DNA of 47,247 nt from CAIVAT01 sp037128705 (lineage in GTDB: Bacteria > Bacteroidota > Bacteroidia > Bacteroidales > FEN-979), in NCBI GenBank assembly GCA_037128705.1, contig JBAXVX010000033.1, forward strand, positions 1 to 47,247, in the 5' to 3' direction. How positions within the stretch are numbered: position 1 is the first letter of the stretch; every line of letters starts with the position of its first letter. The position numbers and the translations under genes are program-made. Positions 7,807-16,456 of this stretch are shown here, piece by piece. A model generated the notes under the pieces. The model was not told the origin of the DNA. It made no database searches and worked only from the letters and a program-made list of their open reading frames with translations.

Positions 7807-10542
7807 TTATGCTGTAACATATCCCCGGGCCTTCTCCAGTGCAGCCGAAATCCCTGCAGGATTTTTTCCTCCGGCCGTAGCAATATGGGGCTGGCCGCCG
7901 CCGCCACCCTGGATCTCCTTGGCAAGTTCGCGCACGATATTGCCGGCATTGAGTTTACGCACCTTCACGAGGTTATCTGAAAGCATCACGGTCAGTGTTG
8001 CCTTGCCCTCGCTCTCCGTTGCCAGGACCTGGAAAAGATCGGGGATGGAGGCATTCAGTTCCCAGGCCAGGCTCTTTACGGTTTCGGCATCCAGTTCTAC
8101 CTTGGCCGTTAGGAAATTGACCCCGTTGTAATGTTCAACCCTGGAGGTAAACTCCTCTTTCAGCAGTTGCAACTTCAGTTTACTCAACTCAGTAACCTGC
8201 CGTTTCAGTTCAGCATTCTCCTCCAGGAGATTCCGCAACCCCTTCAGGAGGTCTTTCGGATTTTTCAGCATTTCACCTGCTTCGGTAAGGAGCATTTCAC
8301 GAGAATTCCAGTATTCCTCAGCCTGTTCAGCCGTTACGGCTTCAATGCGCCGGATACCGGCTGCGATGGCACCTTCAGATACAATCTTGAACAACCCGAT
8401 CTGGCCCGTGGCCTGAACATGCGTGCCGCCGCATAGTTCGACGGAAAACGCCGGATCAAAGGTGATCACCCGCACAAAATCGCCATATTTCTCTCCGAAA
8501 AGAGCCATGGCCCCCATCGCCCTGGCATCAGCAATGGGCACGGTCCGCGCCTCGTTCAACACAATGTTCTCCCTGATCCTGGCATTGACAATCGCCTCAA
8601 CGCGGGCAATTTCTTCCCTGCTTAATTTGGAAAAATGGGTAAAGTCGAAACGAAGATGGTGGTCGTCAACCAGCGACCCCTTTTGTTCCACATGGGTGCC
8701 GAGCACCTGGCGAAGCGCCGCATGCATCAGGTGAGTGGCCGAATGATTGTTGGCCGTGCTTCTCCTCTTCTCCTGATTCACACTGGCAATTAGCGCCGCT
8801 GAAGGATCCACGGGCATTGACTTTGCAAGCTGAATGATCAGTTCATTCTCTCTGATCGTGTTTACGACCTCGATCTTTTCATCGCCTGAAATAAGCCATC
8901 CCATGTCGCCGGCCTGCCCGCCTGATTCAGCATAAAACGGGGTCCGGGCCAGCACCAGGTGGTAAAGTTCTTCTCCTTTGGTCACCACCTTGCGGTACTT
9001 GGTAATAACCGTATCAACCTGCAAAAAATCATAGCCGACAAATTCAGGCAGCCCGGCATCCTCAACCAGGACAACCCAATCGGAGGTGTCGGTTGCAGCA
9101 TCCTGGCGCGAACGGGCTTTTTGTGCCTCCAGTCCTTTTGCAAACCCTTCCATGTCAACAGTCCAGCCGATTTCCCTGGCCATGAGCTGTGTGAGATCTA
9201 TGGGAAAACCAAAGGTGTCGTAAAGCTCAAAGGCGAAAGAACCGTCTATTAATTTACGATTTACGATTGACGAATTACGATTTTCTGTCGATTTTTGGGC
9301 ATCACCCTCTTGTTGAAATGTTCGATTATTCGATTGTTCAATTGTTCTCTTGTTCTCTTGTTCCCCTGCTTCTTTGCCAGCCGATTCAATATGATTGTTA
9401 AACCGCTGGATCCCGGTTGCCAGGGTTCTTAAGAAAGCAGCTTCTTCCTCGCGGATCACATTGGTGATGAGATCCTTTTGGGAAACCAGTTCAGGAAAAA
9501 CCGCGCCCATCTGATCGATCAGCACCGGGATGAGCGTGTGTATAAAGGGTTCTTTAAATCCCAGGAAGGTGTACCCGTACCGCACAGCCCTGCGGAGGAT
9601 CCGGCGGATCACATATCCTGCCTTGACATTCGACGGCAGTTGCCCGTCGGCAATGGCAAATGAAATGGCCCTGAGGTGGTCGGCCACCACGCGCATGGCA
9701 ATGTCCGACTTCGGATCTTTGCCATAGGGAATACCCGATTTTTCGGCAATTGTCTGGATGATGGGTTGAAACACATCGGTGTCATAATTTGATTTGGTTC
9801 CCTGGATCACCATGCACAAACGCTCAAATCCCATCCCGGTATCCACATGACGGGCTGGAAGTTCCACGAGCTGACCACCGGCCAGGCGGTTGTACTGGAT
9901 AAATACGAGGTTCCAGATTTCGATGACGTGCGGATCTCCCTTGTTGACCAGGTCTTTCCCGGGAATCATTTTTCTTTCGTTTTCTTCACGGATATCGGCA
10001 TGGATCTCGGAACAGGGTCCGCATGGCCCGGTATCACCCATTTCCCAGAAATTATCTTTTTTAGAACCAAGCAGGATGCGGTCTTCAGGAATGAACTTTT
10101 TCCAGAGTTCAAATGCTTCCTCATCTCGGGACAAGCCTTCGCTGTTATCTCCCTCAAATACAGTAACGTAGAGGCGGTCCTTCTCGATTTTCAGAACTTC
10201 TGTGAGCAGTTCCCATCCCCAGGCAATGGCCTCCTTTTTAAAATAATCGCCGAATGACCAGTTTCCAAGCATCTCGAACATGGTGTGATGGTAAGTGTCG
10301 TGACCCACCTCTTCCAGGTCGTTGTGTTTCCCCGACACGCGGAGGCATTTCTGGGTATCTGCCACCCTTTTGAATTTTCCCTCTTTGTTCCCCAGGAAGA
10401 TATCTTTGAACTGGTTCATCCCTGCATTGGTAAACATCAGGGTGGGATCATTCTTTACCACCATCGGGGCAGAAGGAACAATCGCATGTTGCTTGGAGAG
10501 GAAGAAATCGAGAAAAGCCTGGCGGATATTGGTTGAATTCAT
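7807..10542 (-). CDS. alaS: alanine--tRNA ligase
   Basis: Charges tRNA-Ala and edits mischarged tRNA. All parts are visible: the class II catalytic core from the N-terminus (LMFTNAGMNQFKDIFLG), the editing-domain zinc site HSATHLMH together with CGGTHV, and the C-terminal C-Ala domain with GGGGGQPHIATAGG. At 911 residues it is about 35 longer than expected. The excess sits at residues about 391-431, where asparagine-, glutamine- and serine-rich sequence (NKRTIEQSNNRTF, SSIVNRK) is encoded by the same kind of short tandem repeats seen between genes. It lies just before the conserved FELYDTFGFPIDLT. The reading frame is intact. The divergent neighbour is an M23 peptidase gene. Confidence 0.97.
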   Translation of the reverse strand: MNSTNIRQAFLDFFLSKQHAIVPSAPMVVKNDPTLMFTNAGMNQFKDIFLGNKEGKFKRVADTQKCLRVSGKHNDLEEVGHDTYHHTMFEMLGNWSFGDYFKKEAIAWGWELLTEVLKIEKDRLYVTVFEGDNSEGLSRDEEAFELWKKFIPEDRILLGSKKDNFWEMGDTGPCGPCSEIHADIREENERKMIPGKDLVNKGDPHVIEIWNLVFIQYNRLAGGQLVELPARHVDTGMGFERLCMVIQGTKSNYDTDVFQPIIQTIAEKSGIPYGKDPKSDIAMRVVADHLRAISFAIADGQLPSNVKAGYVIRRILRRAVRYGYTFLGFKEPFIHTLIPVLIDQMGAVFPELVSQKDLITNVIREEEAAFLRTLATGIQRFNNHIESAGKEAGEQENKRTIEQSNNRTFQQEGDAQKSTENRNSSIVNRKLIDGSFAFELYDTFGFPIDLTQLMAREIGWTVDMEGFAKGLEAQKARSRQDAATDTSDWVVLVEDAGLPEFVGYDFLQVDTVITKYRKVVTKGEELYHLVLARTPFYAESGGQAGDMGWLISGDEKIEVVNTIRENELIIQLAKSMPVDPSAALIASVNQEKRRSTANNHSATHLMHAALRQVLGTHVEQKGSLVDDHHLRFDFTHFSKLSREEIARVEAIVNARIRENIVLNEARTVPIADARAMGAMALFGEKYGDFVRVITFDPAFSVELCGGTHVQATGQIGLFKIVSEGAIAAGIRRIEAVTAEQAEEYWNSREMLLTEAGEMLKNPKDLLKGLRNLLEENAELKRQVTELSKLKLQLLKEEFTSRVEHYNGVNFLTAKVELDAETVKSLAWELNASIPDLFQVLATESEGKATLTVMLSDNLVKVRKLNAGNIVRELAKEIQGGGGGQPHIATAGGKNPAGISAALEKARGYVTA
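9249..9372. repeat. short tandem repeats inside alaS
   Basis: On the plus strand, GATTTAC-like 7-bp units (about 9250-9285) and TTGTTC-like units (about 9315-9362) form one tract inside the coding region. Both unit types resemble tracts found elsewhere between genes. The translated product is a low-complexity insert of about 40 residues in alanyl-tRNA synthetase. Confidence 0.75.
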
Positions 10543-10623
10543 CTAATTATAAGATTAACAAATCATTAACAATCTTTAACATTTTTTAAAAGCCCAAAAC
10601 GGCTGCAAAGTTAATTATTTACT

Positions 10624-10631
10624 TAATTTTG
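10624..10631 (+). promoter_or_regulatory. -7 promoter box TAATTTTG for the M23 peptidase operon
   Basis: TAATTTTG matches TAnnTTTG, 46 bases before the ATG at 10678. The surrounding TTTAC-TTAATTTTGTTGCT closely resembles the promoter at 20184-20191 (TTTACGCTAATTTTGTTGCT). No convincing -33 element is present. Confidence 0.5.
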
Positions 10632-10677
10632 TTGCTGTTAGCTTCCCTATTTTGAATAAATCTTTATTTACCTGTCG

Positions 10678-11652
10678 ATGAACAAGGTAAAGTATAAATT
10701 TAACAAAAAATCGTTGACCTTCGATCGGGTGCACACAACCATGCGAAAGCGGTTGTTGTACTTTTTTTCGCATCTGTCGACCGGGGTGGTCTTTGCGGCC
10801 GTGATGCTGGTGCTGGCATACAACTTCCTTGATTCACCTAAACAAAAGGCACAGAAAAGGGAACTGGACCAGATGAAACTTCAGTACCAGATCCTGGATG
10901 ACCAGCTGGATAAAGTTACAAAGATCCTGGCTGATCTTCAGGATCGCGATGACAACATCTACCGTGTGATCTTTGAGGCCGAACCCATTCCGAATTCTAT
11001 CCGCTCGGCCGGGATTGGAGGGATCGACCGTTACGAAGCCATGAAGGGGTACAGCAACTCCGAACTGATCATCGCAACGGAGAAAAACATGGATAAGATC
11101 ATGGGACAGCTTTATGTGCAGTCCAAATCATTTGATGAGGTCTTTAACATGGCGAAGAATAAAGAAAAGATGCTGGTTTCGATCCCGGCCATCCAGCCCG
11201 TTAACATCAAGGATCTGCGCAGGATTGGATCCTATTTCGGAACCCGCATGGATCCATTCTATAAAGTAAGGAAATTTCATGAGGGGATGGATTTTTCAGC
11301 TCCGATCGGAACGGTAATTTATGCTACCGGAAACGGGACCATCACTGATGCCGGACGTGATATTCAGGGTGGTTACGGGAATGAGATCAGGATTGATCAC
11401 GGATACAATTACCAGACAGTGTACGCCCATCTTTCAAGAATATTTGTAAAGCCGGGACAAAAAATATTGAGGGGCCAGATCATCGGATATGTCGGGAACA
11501 CCGGTAAATCCACCTCCCCGCATTTACATTACGAGGTTCGGAAAAATGGTATTCCATTAAATCCGATCTATTTCTTTTTCAACGATTTAACTCCTGATCA
11601 GTTCCAGATGATGCTCGAGTTGTCGGCACAACCATCGCAAACCATGGATTAA
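10678..11652 (+). CDS. M23 family metallopeptidase (peptidoglycan endopeptidase), membrane-anchored
   Basis: A zinc peptidase acting on peptidoglycan cross-links in the periplasm. The 324 residues comprise a short cytoplasmic N-terminus, one membrane helix (about 34-51), a coiled-coil stretch (about 54-92, KRELDQMKLQYQILDDQ), and a C-terminal LytM/M23 domain (about 185-300). Zinc and catalytic residues are all present: H201 and D205 in HEGMD, H251 in YAHLS, and H282/H284 in PHLHYEV. The layout matches the Bacteroidota proteins resembling the NlpD/EnvC/MepM group. It is the first gene of a run with merR and an alkyltransferase-like gene. Confidence 0.92.
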   Translation: MNKVKYKFNKKSLTFDRVHTTMRKRLLYFFSHLSTGVVFAAVMLVLAYNFLDSPKQKAQKRELDQMKLQYQILDDQLDKVTKILADLQDRDDNIYRVIFEAEPIPNSIRSAGIGGIDRYEAMKGYSNSELIIATEKNMDKIMGQLYVQSKSFDEVFNMAKNKEKMLVSIPAIQPVNIKDLRRIGSYFGTRMDPFYKVRKFHEGMDFSAPIGTVIYATGNGTITDAGRDIQGGYGNEIRIDHGYNYQTVYAHLSRIFVKPGQKILRGQIIGYVGNTGKSTSPHLHYEVRKNGIPLNPIYFFFNDLTPDQFQMMLELSAQPSQTMD

Positions 11653-11662
11653 TCATTCACCG

Positions 11663-11998
11663 ATGCTGAGGAGAGAAAAGAAAATTGAAAAATTGTATTA
11701 TTCCATCGGGGAGGTTGCCGAGCTGTTCGAGGTAAACGCTTCGCTGATCAGGTTTTGGGAGAAGGAGTTTGATATCCTGAAACCGCAGAAAAACAAAAAA
11801 GGAAACAGGTTGTTTACTCCGCAGGATCTTGATAACCTGCGTCTTATATATCACTTGGTGAAGGAGCGTGGATATACGCTCCAGGGTGCCAAGGATAAAC
11901 TGAAACAAAATAAGGATGATGTGGTGAATAAGGTGGGAGTCATCGATTCACTCAACCGTATCAAAGGATTTCTGCTTGATTTGAAGGAGCAGGTGTAA
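11663..11998 (+). CDS. MerR family transcriptional regulator
   Basis: A 111-residue regulator. The winged helix-turn-helix of the MerR family occupies residues about 8-76: YYSIGEVAELFEVNASLIRFWEKEF, then RLFTPQDLDNLRLIYHLVKERGYTLQGAK. The C-terminus is a short helix without obvious metal- or drug-binding residues, so the effector is unknown. This short type is widespread in Bacteroidota beside an M23 peptidase gene. It starts 10 bases after the peptidase stop, and its TAA stop shares a base with the ATG of the next gene, so co-translation is likely. Confidence 0.92.
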   Translation: MLRREKKIEKLYYSIGEVAELFEVNASLIRFWEKEFDILKPQKNKKGNRLFTPQDLDNLRLIYHLVKERGYTLQGAKDKLKQNKDDVVNKVGVIDSLNRIKGFLLDLKEQV

Positions 11999-12348
11999 TG
12001 GCAGGAAGGGATAGGAAACAATCCGGTTCTTTTTTTGAAAATGTTTATGAGGTCGTCCGCCTTATTCCGCATGGCCGGGTAACTTCGTATGGGTCTGTTG
12101 CTGAATACCTCGGATCGCGCGGATCGGCAAGGATGGTGGGGTGGGCCATGAATGCCTCACATACTGAAGTGACGGACGTGCCGGCGCACCGGGTCGTAAA
12201 CAGAAATGGATTGCTGACCGGAAAATATCACTTCGGCAGTCCGAATATAATGCAGCAACTGCTTGAAAGTGAAGGAATTGAAGTGGTGAATGATAAAATT
12301 GTCCGGTTCAATGAACTGTTTTGGGACCCGATGAAAGAATTAATTTAA
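11998..12348 (+). CDS. alkyltransferase-like protein (MGMT family, no active-site cysteine)
   Basis: A 116-residue protein matching the DNA-binding domain of O6-alkylguanine-DNA alkyltransferase. The family's PCHRV active site reads PAHRV here (residues 62-66), with alanine at position 63 in place of the alkyl-accepting cysteine. The helix-turn-helix, the Tyr32 used for base flipping (TSYG) and the arginine finger R45 (SARMVGWAMN) are kept. Such alkyltransferase-like proteins bind alkylated guanines and pass them to nucleotide excision repair rather than repairing them directly. It overlaps the merR stop by one base. A TCACGCG repeat follows the stop codon. Confidence 0.9.
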   Translation: MAGRDRKQSGSFFENVYEVVRLIPHGRVTSYGSVAEYLGSRGSARMVGWAMNASHTEVTDVPAHRVVNRNGLLTGKYHFGSPNIMQQLLESEGIEVVNDKIVRFNELFWDPMKELI

Positions 12349-12350
12349 TT

Positions 12351-12370
12351 GTCACGCGTCACGCGTCACG
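12351..12370. repeat. short tandem repeat, 7-bp unit GTCACGC
   Basis: Nearly three perfect copies of GTCACGC between the alkyltransferase-like gene and mrp. The same unit recurs after gldB at about 17543-17592. Confidence 0.8.
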
Positions 12371-12388
12371 TTTTAACCTCTGAAACCA

Positions 12389-13492
12389 ATGAAAATAGAT
12401 AATTCTCAAATAATTGAAGCGCTCAGGCATGTGAATGACCCGGATTTTAATAAGGACCTGGTCACCCTCAACATGATCGAGAATGTCAAAGTCGACGGGA
12501 ATAAAGTCAGCTTTGATGTAGTACTTACAACACCGGCATGCCCGTTGAAAAACCAGATCCGGCAAATGTGCATTGACGCGGTACACCAGTATGTCAGCCC
12601 CTCCGTTGAGGTGATCATCGAAATGACCTCACGGGTTACCTCCCGACGCAAAGCAACCGATGCCATCCTGAAGGATGTGAAGAACATCATCGCCGTTGGA
12701 TCAGGCAAAGGAGGTGTCGGGAAATCAACAGTTGCCGTAAACCTGGCTGTGGCCCTGGCAAAAACAGGGGCGAAGGTTGGCCTGATCGATGCGGATATAT
12801 ACGGTCCCTCCATCCCGATGATGTTCGGGATGTTGAACGAACGACCGACAGGATACGATAAAGATGGGAAAACCTTTGTGTATCCCTTCGAAAAATTCGG
12901 GATCAAGGTATTGTCCATCGGTTTTTTCGTTGACCAGTCCAAAGCCCTGATCTGGCGTGGACCAATGGCCTCCATGGCCCTGCGCCAGCTTTTCAATGAT
13001 GCCGAATGGGGCGAGCTCGATTACATGGTGATCGATCTTCCTCCGGGAACCGGCGACATTCCACTCACACTGATCCAGGATTTCCCGCTTACCGGTGCCA
13101 TCATCGTGAGCACACCCCAGCAGGTGGCCATCGCCGATGTGAGGAAAGCGGCCGACATGTTCCGAAATGACAAGATTAACATCCCCATCCTTGGACTGGT
13201 TGAAAACATGTCCTATTTCTCCCCTCCGGATAATCCGGGAAAGAAATATTATATCTTTGGAGAGGGTGGATGTGAAAAATTTGCATCGGAATTGAACATT
13301 CCCATACTCGGACAAATTCCGATCGTCGCTTCCATTGCTGATTCTGGTGATTCAGGAATTCCTGTCGCTGCGGAGGACCAGTCACCGGTAACTGATGCAT
13401 TTATTCAATTGGCCGAACATGTGGCCCAGCAGGTTGCAATCACCAATTCGATCAGGGAGATTTTTGGAGGAAGTGACAAGGTAACTGGGTAA
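12389..13492 (+). CDS. Mrp/NBP35 family Fe-S cluster carrier ATPase
   Basis: A cytoplasmic P-loop ATPase of the Mrp/ApbC family, thought to carry and deliver Fe-S clusters. It has 367 residues: an N-terminal MIP18/DUF59-type domain (about 5-80, with TTPACPLK) and a ParA-like ATPase with the deviant Walker A GKGGVGKST (106-114) and VIDLPPGTGD. The CxxC cluster-binding pair near the end of many Mrp proteins is absent: the segment reads SYFSPPDNPGKKYYIFG. I believe this is common among Bacteroidota homologues. Its last residues (SDKVTG and stop) are encoded by a tandem repeat that continues downstream. An Nfu-type gene follows about 100 bases later, a sensible functional partner. Confidence 0.92.
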   Translation: MKIDNSQIIEALRHVNDPDFNKDLVTLNMIENVKVDGNKVSFDVVLTTPACPLKNQIRQMCIDAVHQYVSPSVEVIIEMTSRVTSRRKATDAILKDVKNIIAVGSGKGGVGKSTVAVNLAVALAKTGAKVGLIDADIYGPSIPMMFGMLNERPTGYDKDGKTFVYPFEKFGIKVLSIGFFVDQSKALIWRGPMASMALRQLFNDAEWGELDYMVIDLPPGTGDIPLTLIQDFPLTGAIIVSTPQQVAIADVRKAADMFRNDKINIPILGLVENMSYFSPPDNPGKKYYIFGEGGCEKFASELNIPILGQIPIVASIADSGDSGIPVAAEDQSPVTDAFIQLAEHVAQQVAITNSIREIFGGSDKVTG

Positions 13493-13550
13493 CAGGGTAA
13501 CAGGGTAATGAAGTAATGGAGTAATGAAGTAATGAAGTGATGAAGTGAAC
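13472..13550. repeat. tandem repeat (GGTAACAG and AGTAATGA units) at the end of mrp
   Basis: About nine 8-bp units change gradually from GTGACAAG through GGTAACAG to AGTAATGA. The first units overlap the last codons and stop of mrp, so the repeat defines that protein's C-terminus. The same units occur at 2331-2447 and 5657-5739, in the reverse orientation there for the TTACC arms. Confidence 0.85.
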
Positions 13551-13591
13551 AGTCACATTTATATATTCTCAAATTTTCAAATCTTTTTCAT

Positions 13592-13840
13592 ATGGTTGCA
13601 AACGAAGAACTCGTAACGAAGGTAAAAAATGTAATTGAGCAGATACGTCCCTATTTACAGGCTGATGGGGGTGATGTGGAATATGTGAATATTACCGAAG
13701 ATAACACGGTTAATATCCGCCTTCTGGGCATGTGTGGAAATTGCCCGCACAGCAGGATGACCCTGAAAAACGGGATTGAAGCTGCTGTAATCCGTGCACT
13801 TCCCGAAATTAAATCGGTGGAATCGGTTGCCGTTGAATAA
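13592..13840 (+). CDS. NifU family (Nfu-type) Fe-S scaffold protein
   Basis: An 82-residue protein consisting only of the Nfu C-terminal domain, which holds a 4Fe-4S cluster between two monomers and passes it to target enzymes. Visible are the family's QIRPYLQADGGDVEYV start, and the cluster ligands C48 and C51 in GMCGNCPHSRMTLKNGIE. The position downstream of an Mrp carrier fits a role in Fe-S delivery. The start codon at 13592 is preceded by an A/T-rich leader rather than a Shine-Dalgarno sequence, as is usual for the phylum. Confidence 0.93.
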   Translation: MVANEELVTKVKNVIEQIRPYLQADGGDVEYVNITEDNTVNIRLLGMCGNCPHSRMTLKNGIEAAVIRALPEIKSVESVAVE

Positions 13841-13894
13841 TCAGGCTGTCAGTTAATGGACCTGGAATGGCGATGACCCGTTCCGGTAGGTTTT

Positions 13895-15607
13895 CTAGGA
13901 CAAATATTTTGCTACGATGGGCATCCTTCGGCCCATGCCAAAAGCCTTGGGTGAAATACGCAGGATGGGAGGGGTTTGAAAGCGCTTATATTCACTGGTA
14001 TTGACCAGTTTCAGCACCTTTTTTACCGTGGATTCCTCAAACCCCTGGGCAATGAGTTCCCCGGGACCGGTTCTTAATTCGACATACTGAAAAAGAATCT
14101 GATCAAGAATATCATAACCAGGCAGAGAATCCGAATCTTTCTGGCCGGGCCGCAATTCTGCGGAGGGAGGCTTAATAATTGAATTTTCAGGGATGATCTC
14201 CGACTCCGCATTGATAAAACGGGCCAGGGCATAAACCTGGGTTTTGTAAACGTCTCCCAGAACCGATAATCCACCGCACATGTCGCCATACAGGGTGCCA
14301 TAGCCAACCGCTGCTTCGCTTTTATTGGAGGTGTTCAGGAGAATATATCCGAACTTATTTGACAGGGCCATGAGAATGACGGCGCGGATGCGGGCCTGGA
14401 TGTTCTCCTCGGTGAGATTGAAAGGCAGACCGGCAAACTGGGGCTGTAGTGTTTTTTCGAAGGTCTGAAAAGCCTCTTCAATGGGAATGATGTCATAGGA
14501 GATATGCAGGTTCTCGGCTAGTTGCCGGGCATCGGTGATGCTGTGTGCCGACGAGAACTGTGACGGCAGGAGGATAGCGCGCACATTTTCGGTTCCAAGT
14601 GCCCTGGCGGCAAGTACCAGGGTCACCGCTGAATCAATGCCCCCGGACAATCCCAGGATTGCTTTCGAAAAACCCATTTTCCCGAAATAGTCCCGGATCC
14701 CTAAAATCAGGGCAGCGTAGATCTGGCGTATTGCTTCGGGGGAAATGGAAAAGCCAAAGAGTGCCGGGTCTGAAGATCCGTAACTTTTTAAAGCTGGAGT
14801 ATCGCTGATCGTACTTCGCACCTCCAATGGTCTATTCAGTTCCTCTTTTTCACTGCTTTCATAGATAAAAAAATCCTCCTCGAATTCCTTCAGGGTGGCC
14901 ACGATTTCTCCATGCCTGTCGACTACCATGGAGGCTCCGTCGAAAATGAGTTCAGCCTGGCCTCCGATCTGGTTAACATAAATCACAGGAGTGGCATATG
15001 TCCTGGAATTCCGCAACATCACTTCTCGACGGTTTGCCGTCTGGGTGTAATTGAAGGGGGAGGCAGCAATGTTAATGATGAGGTCGGGATCCAGTTTTAT
15101 CAGCTCATCCATCGGGTTGCAAACATAGAGGGGGTCGTCGGTGATGTTCCAGAGATCCTCGCAGATGGTCACTGCAAGCCGGAGACCTTTATATGTGACC
15201 ACGGAAAAAGGAAGCAGGTTTGGTTCAAAATACCTGTATTCATCGAAAACATCGTAATTGGGAAGGAGTGTCTTATGGGTTTTTGCCATCACCTTGCCAT
15301 CAGCAAGAAACCAGGCTGTATTATACAATGGCTTGCCTTTCGGTTCAGGGTTGACCGACGGGGCGCCGACAATGGCAGCAATGCCCTGGCATGCCAAGGC
15401 AATCGTTTCAACTGCATCGGCACTGCGCCGGATAAAATCGTCGAATTCCAGAAAATCGCGGGGAGGATATCCGCAAACCGACAGTTCGGCAAAAACAACC
15501 AGATCGGCCTGTTGCGATTTAGCCTTCTCAATGCATCCGATCATCCGCGAAACATTGTTCCCGAAATCACCCACATGGTAATTCAACTGTGCCAGCGCAA
15601 TCTTCAT
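13895..15607 (-). CDS. nadE: glutamine-dependent NAD(+) synthetase
   Basis: Final step of NAD synthesis: amidates nicotinic acid adenine dinucleotide, using ammonia released from glutamine and ATP. This is the long two-domain form (570 residues). The N-terminal nitrilase-type glutaminase domain has its Glu41-Lys112-Cys149 triad (FAELSVCGYPP, KTHKTLLPNY, TICEDLW). The C-terminal synthetase domain has the ATP pyrophosphatase loop SGGIDS (321-326) and the NTSNKSE segment. It lies 9 bases downstream of a beta-barrel gene on the same strand and is probably co-transcribed with it, although no functional link is obvious. Confidence 0.96.
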   Translation of the reverse strand: MKIALAQLNYHVGDFGNNVSRMIGCIEKAKSQQADLVVFAELSVCGYPPRDFLEFDDFIRRSADAVETIALACQGIAAIVGAPSVNPEPKGKPLYNTAWFLADGKVMAKTHKTLLPNYDVFDEYRYFEPNLLPFSVVTYKGLRLAVTICEDLWNITDDPLYVCNPMDELIKLDPDLIINIAASPFNYTQTANRREVMLRNSRTYATPVIYVNQIGGQAELIFDGASMVVDRHGEIVATLKEFEEDFFIYESSEKEELNRPLEVRSTISDTPALKSYGSSDPALFGFSISPEAIRQIYAALILGIRDYFGKMGFSKAILGLSGGIDSAVTLVLAARALGTENVRAILLPSQFSSAHSITDARQLAENLHISYDIIPIEEAFQTFEKTLQPQFAGLPFNLTEENIQARIRAVILMALSNKFGYILLNTSNKSEAAVGYGTLYGDMCGGLSVLGDVYKTQVYALARFINAESEIIPENSIIKPPSAELRPGQKDSDSLPGYDILDQILFQYVELRTGPGELIAQGFEESTVKKVLKLVNTSEYKRFQTPPILRISPKAFGMGRRMPIVAKYLS

Positions 15608-15616
15608 GATGATGGA

Positions 15617-16318
15617 TTAAAAAAGTACGCCAATGTTCAGCTCGGCATAATTCAACATGCTTTTCTCATTAAGTTTTGACTTGTAGTTCACCCCGGTGAG
15701 TACATTATTAAGCGAATTGGAATAGTTCAACCCGATAATGATGCTGGTCGATTGATCGAGATAGAAGTTGAGGCCGATCCCCACCAGGACGGATTCGCGG
15801 ATCAGAGTGGTTCCTCCGTTGAAATCGTATGTCTGGTCAACCGGGTCGCCGGAAGCAGGCACAAAGTGTTCTTTCACCGTGGTTTTAATGCGAAAGCCGG
15901 TGCCCAGACCGATTTGTCCGTAGTAGGAGATTTTGTTGAATCTTTTAGTCTGCATCTTGATCATGATGGGAATTTCAAGATAGAGGAAATTATATTTCCT
16001 GAAAACATCACCATTCACCGGTTTATTGCTACCTGCAATTGCCATGGAATCAGTATAGTTCAACTTTCCGTTCAGGAATTGAAAATTAAAGCCGGTCGAC
16101 AGGGCATAATTCTCAGTAAAGTAAAAATCACTTACGAATCCGATGGTTCCGCCAAGCCTGGCTCCATCACTTGAGTATCCTTTGGTCCCGGGGCTCATCC
16201 ACCCTATGTTCGGGGCAATTTTAAGTCCCAGTTTCAAGGGGATTTTTACCTGGCCGAACATGAAACCGGGAAACGAAAACAGAAAGATAATAAAGAAGAA
16301 AGTATGTAATTTTTTCAT
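15617..16318 (-). CDS. outer membrane beta-barrel (PorT-like/porin family) protein
   Basis: A secreted barrel protein of 233 residues. The ATG at 16318 gives a standard signal peptide (MKKLHTFFF, then hydrophobic, likely cut after MFG). The eight codons upstream of it do not add sense. The mature part has alternating strands such as LKLGLKIAPNIGW, YALSTGFNFQFLNG, YLEIPIMIKMQTK and VGIGLNFYLDQSTSIIIGLNYSN. This matches the 'outer membrane protein beta-barrel' domain family of Bacteroidota, which includes PorT. Whether it serves the type IX secretion system cannot be told from sequence. nadE follows 9 bases downstream. Confidence 0.75.
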   Translation of the reverse strand: MKKLHTFFFIIFLFSFPGFMFGQVKIPLKLGLKIAPNIGWMSPGTKGYSSDGARLGGTIGFVSDFYFTENYALSTGFNFQFLNGKLNYTDSMAIAGSNKPVNGDVFRKYNFLYLEIPIMIKMQTKRFNKISYYGQIGLGTGFRIKTTVKEHFVPASGDPVDQTYDFNGGTTLIRESVLVGIGLNFYLDQSTSIIIGLNYSNSLNNVLTGVNYKSKLNEKSMLNYAELNIGVLF

Positions 16319-16358
16319 TTTCAACAATTTTACATGGACCAATCGGATACTTCTGAAA

Positions 16359-16386
16359 CAAAAATAGGGATTTATCCACCAGTCAA
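16359..16386 (-). promoter_or_regulatory. promoter of the beta-barrel/nadE unit (TTG-N17-TATTTTTG)
   Basis: Minus-strand TTG (16386-16384), a 17-base spacer and TATTTTTG (16366-16359) match the Bacteroidota promoter pattern. The -7 box ends 40 bases upstream of the ATG at 16318, which supports that start. Confidence 0.6.
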
Positions 16387-16456
16387 TGAATGATTCTTCA
16401 TATTTTTATCCAAAAATAATCAACCGGGAATTGCGTTTGTTTCCAGGAACCTTTGA

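Noticed and set aside
14912..15679. Long open frame on the plus strand opposite nadE (255 codons)
   Set aside because: It is wholly antisense to a well-supported gene, has no recognisable motif, and arises from the codon bias of nadE. Similar antisense frames opposite pckG, ftsZ, alaS and mrp were dropped for the same reason.
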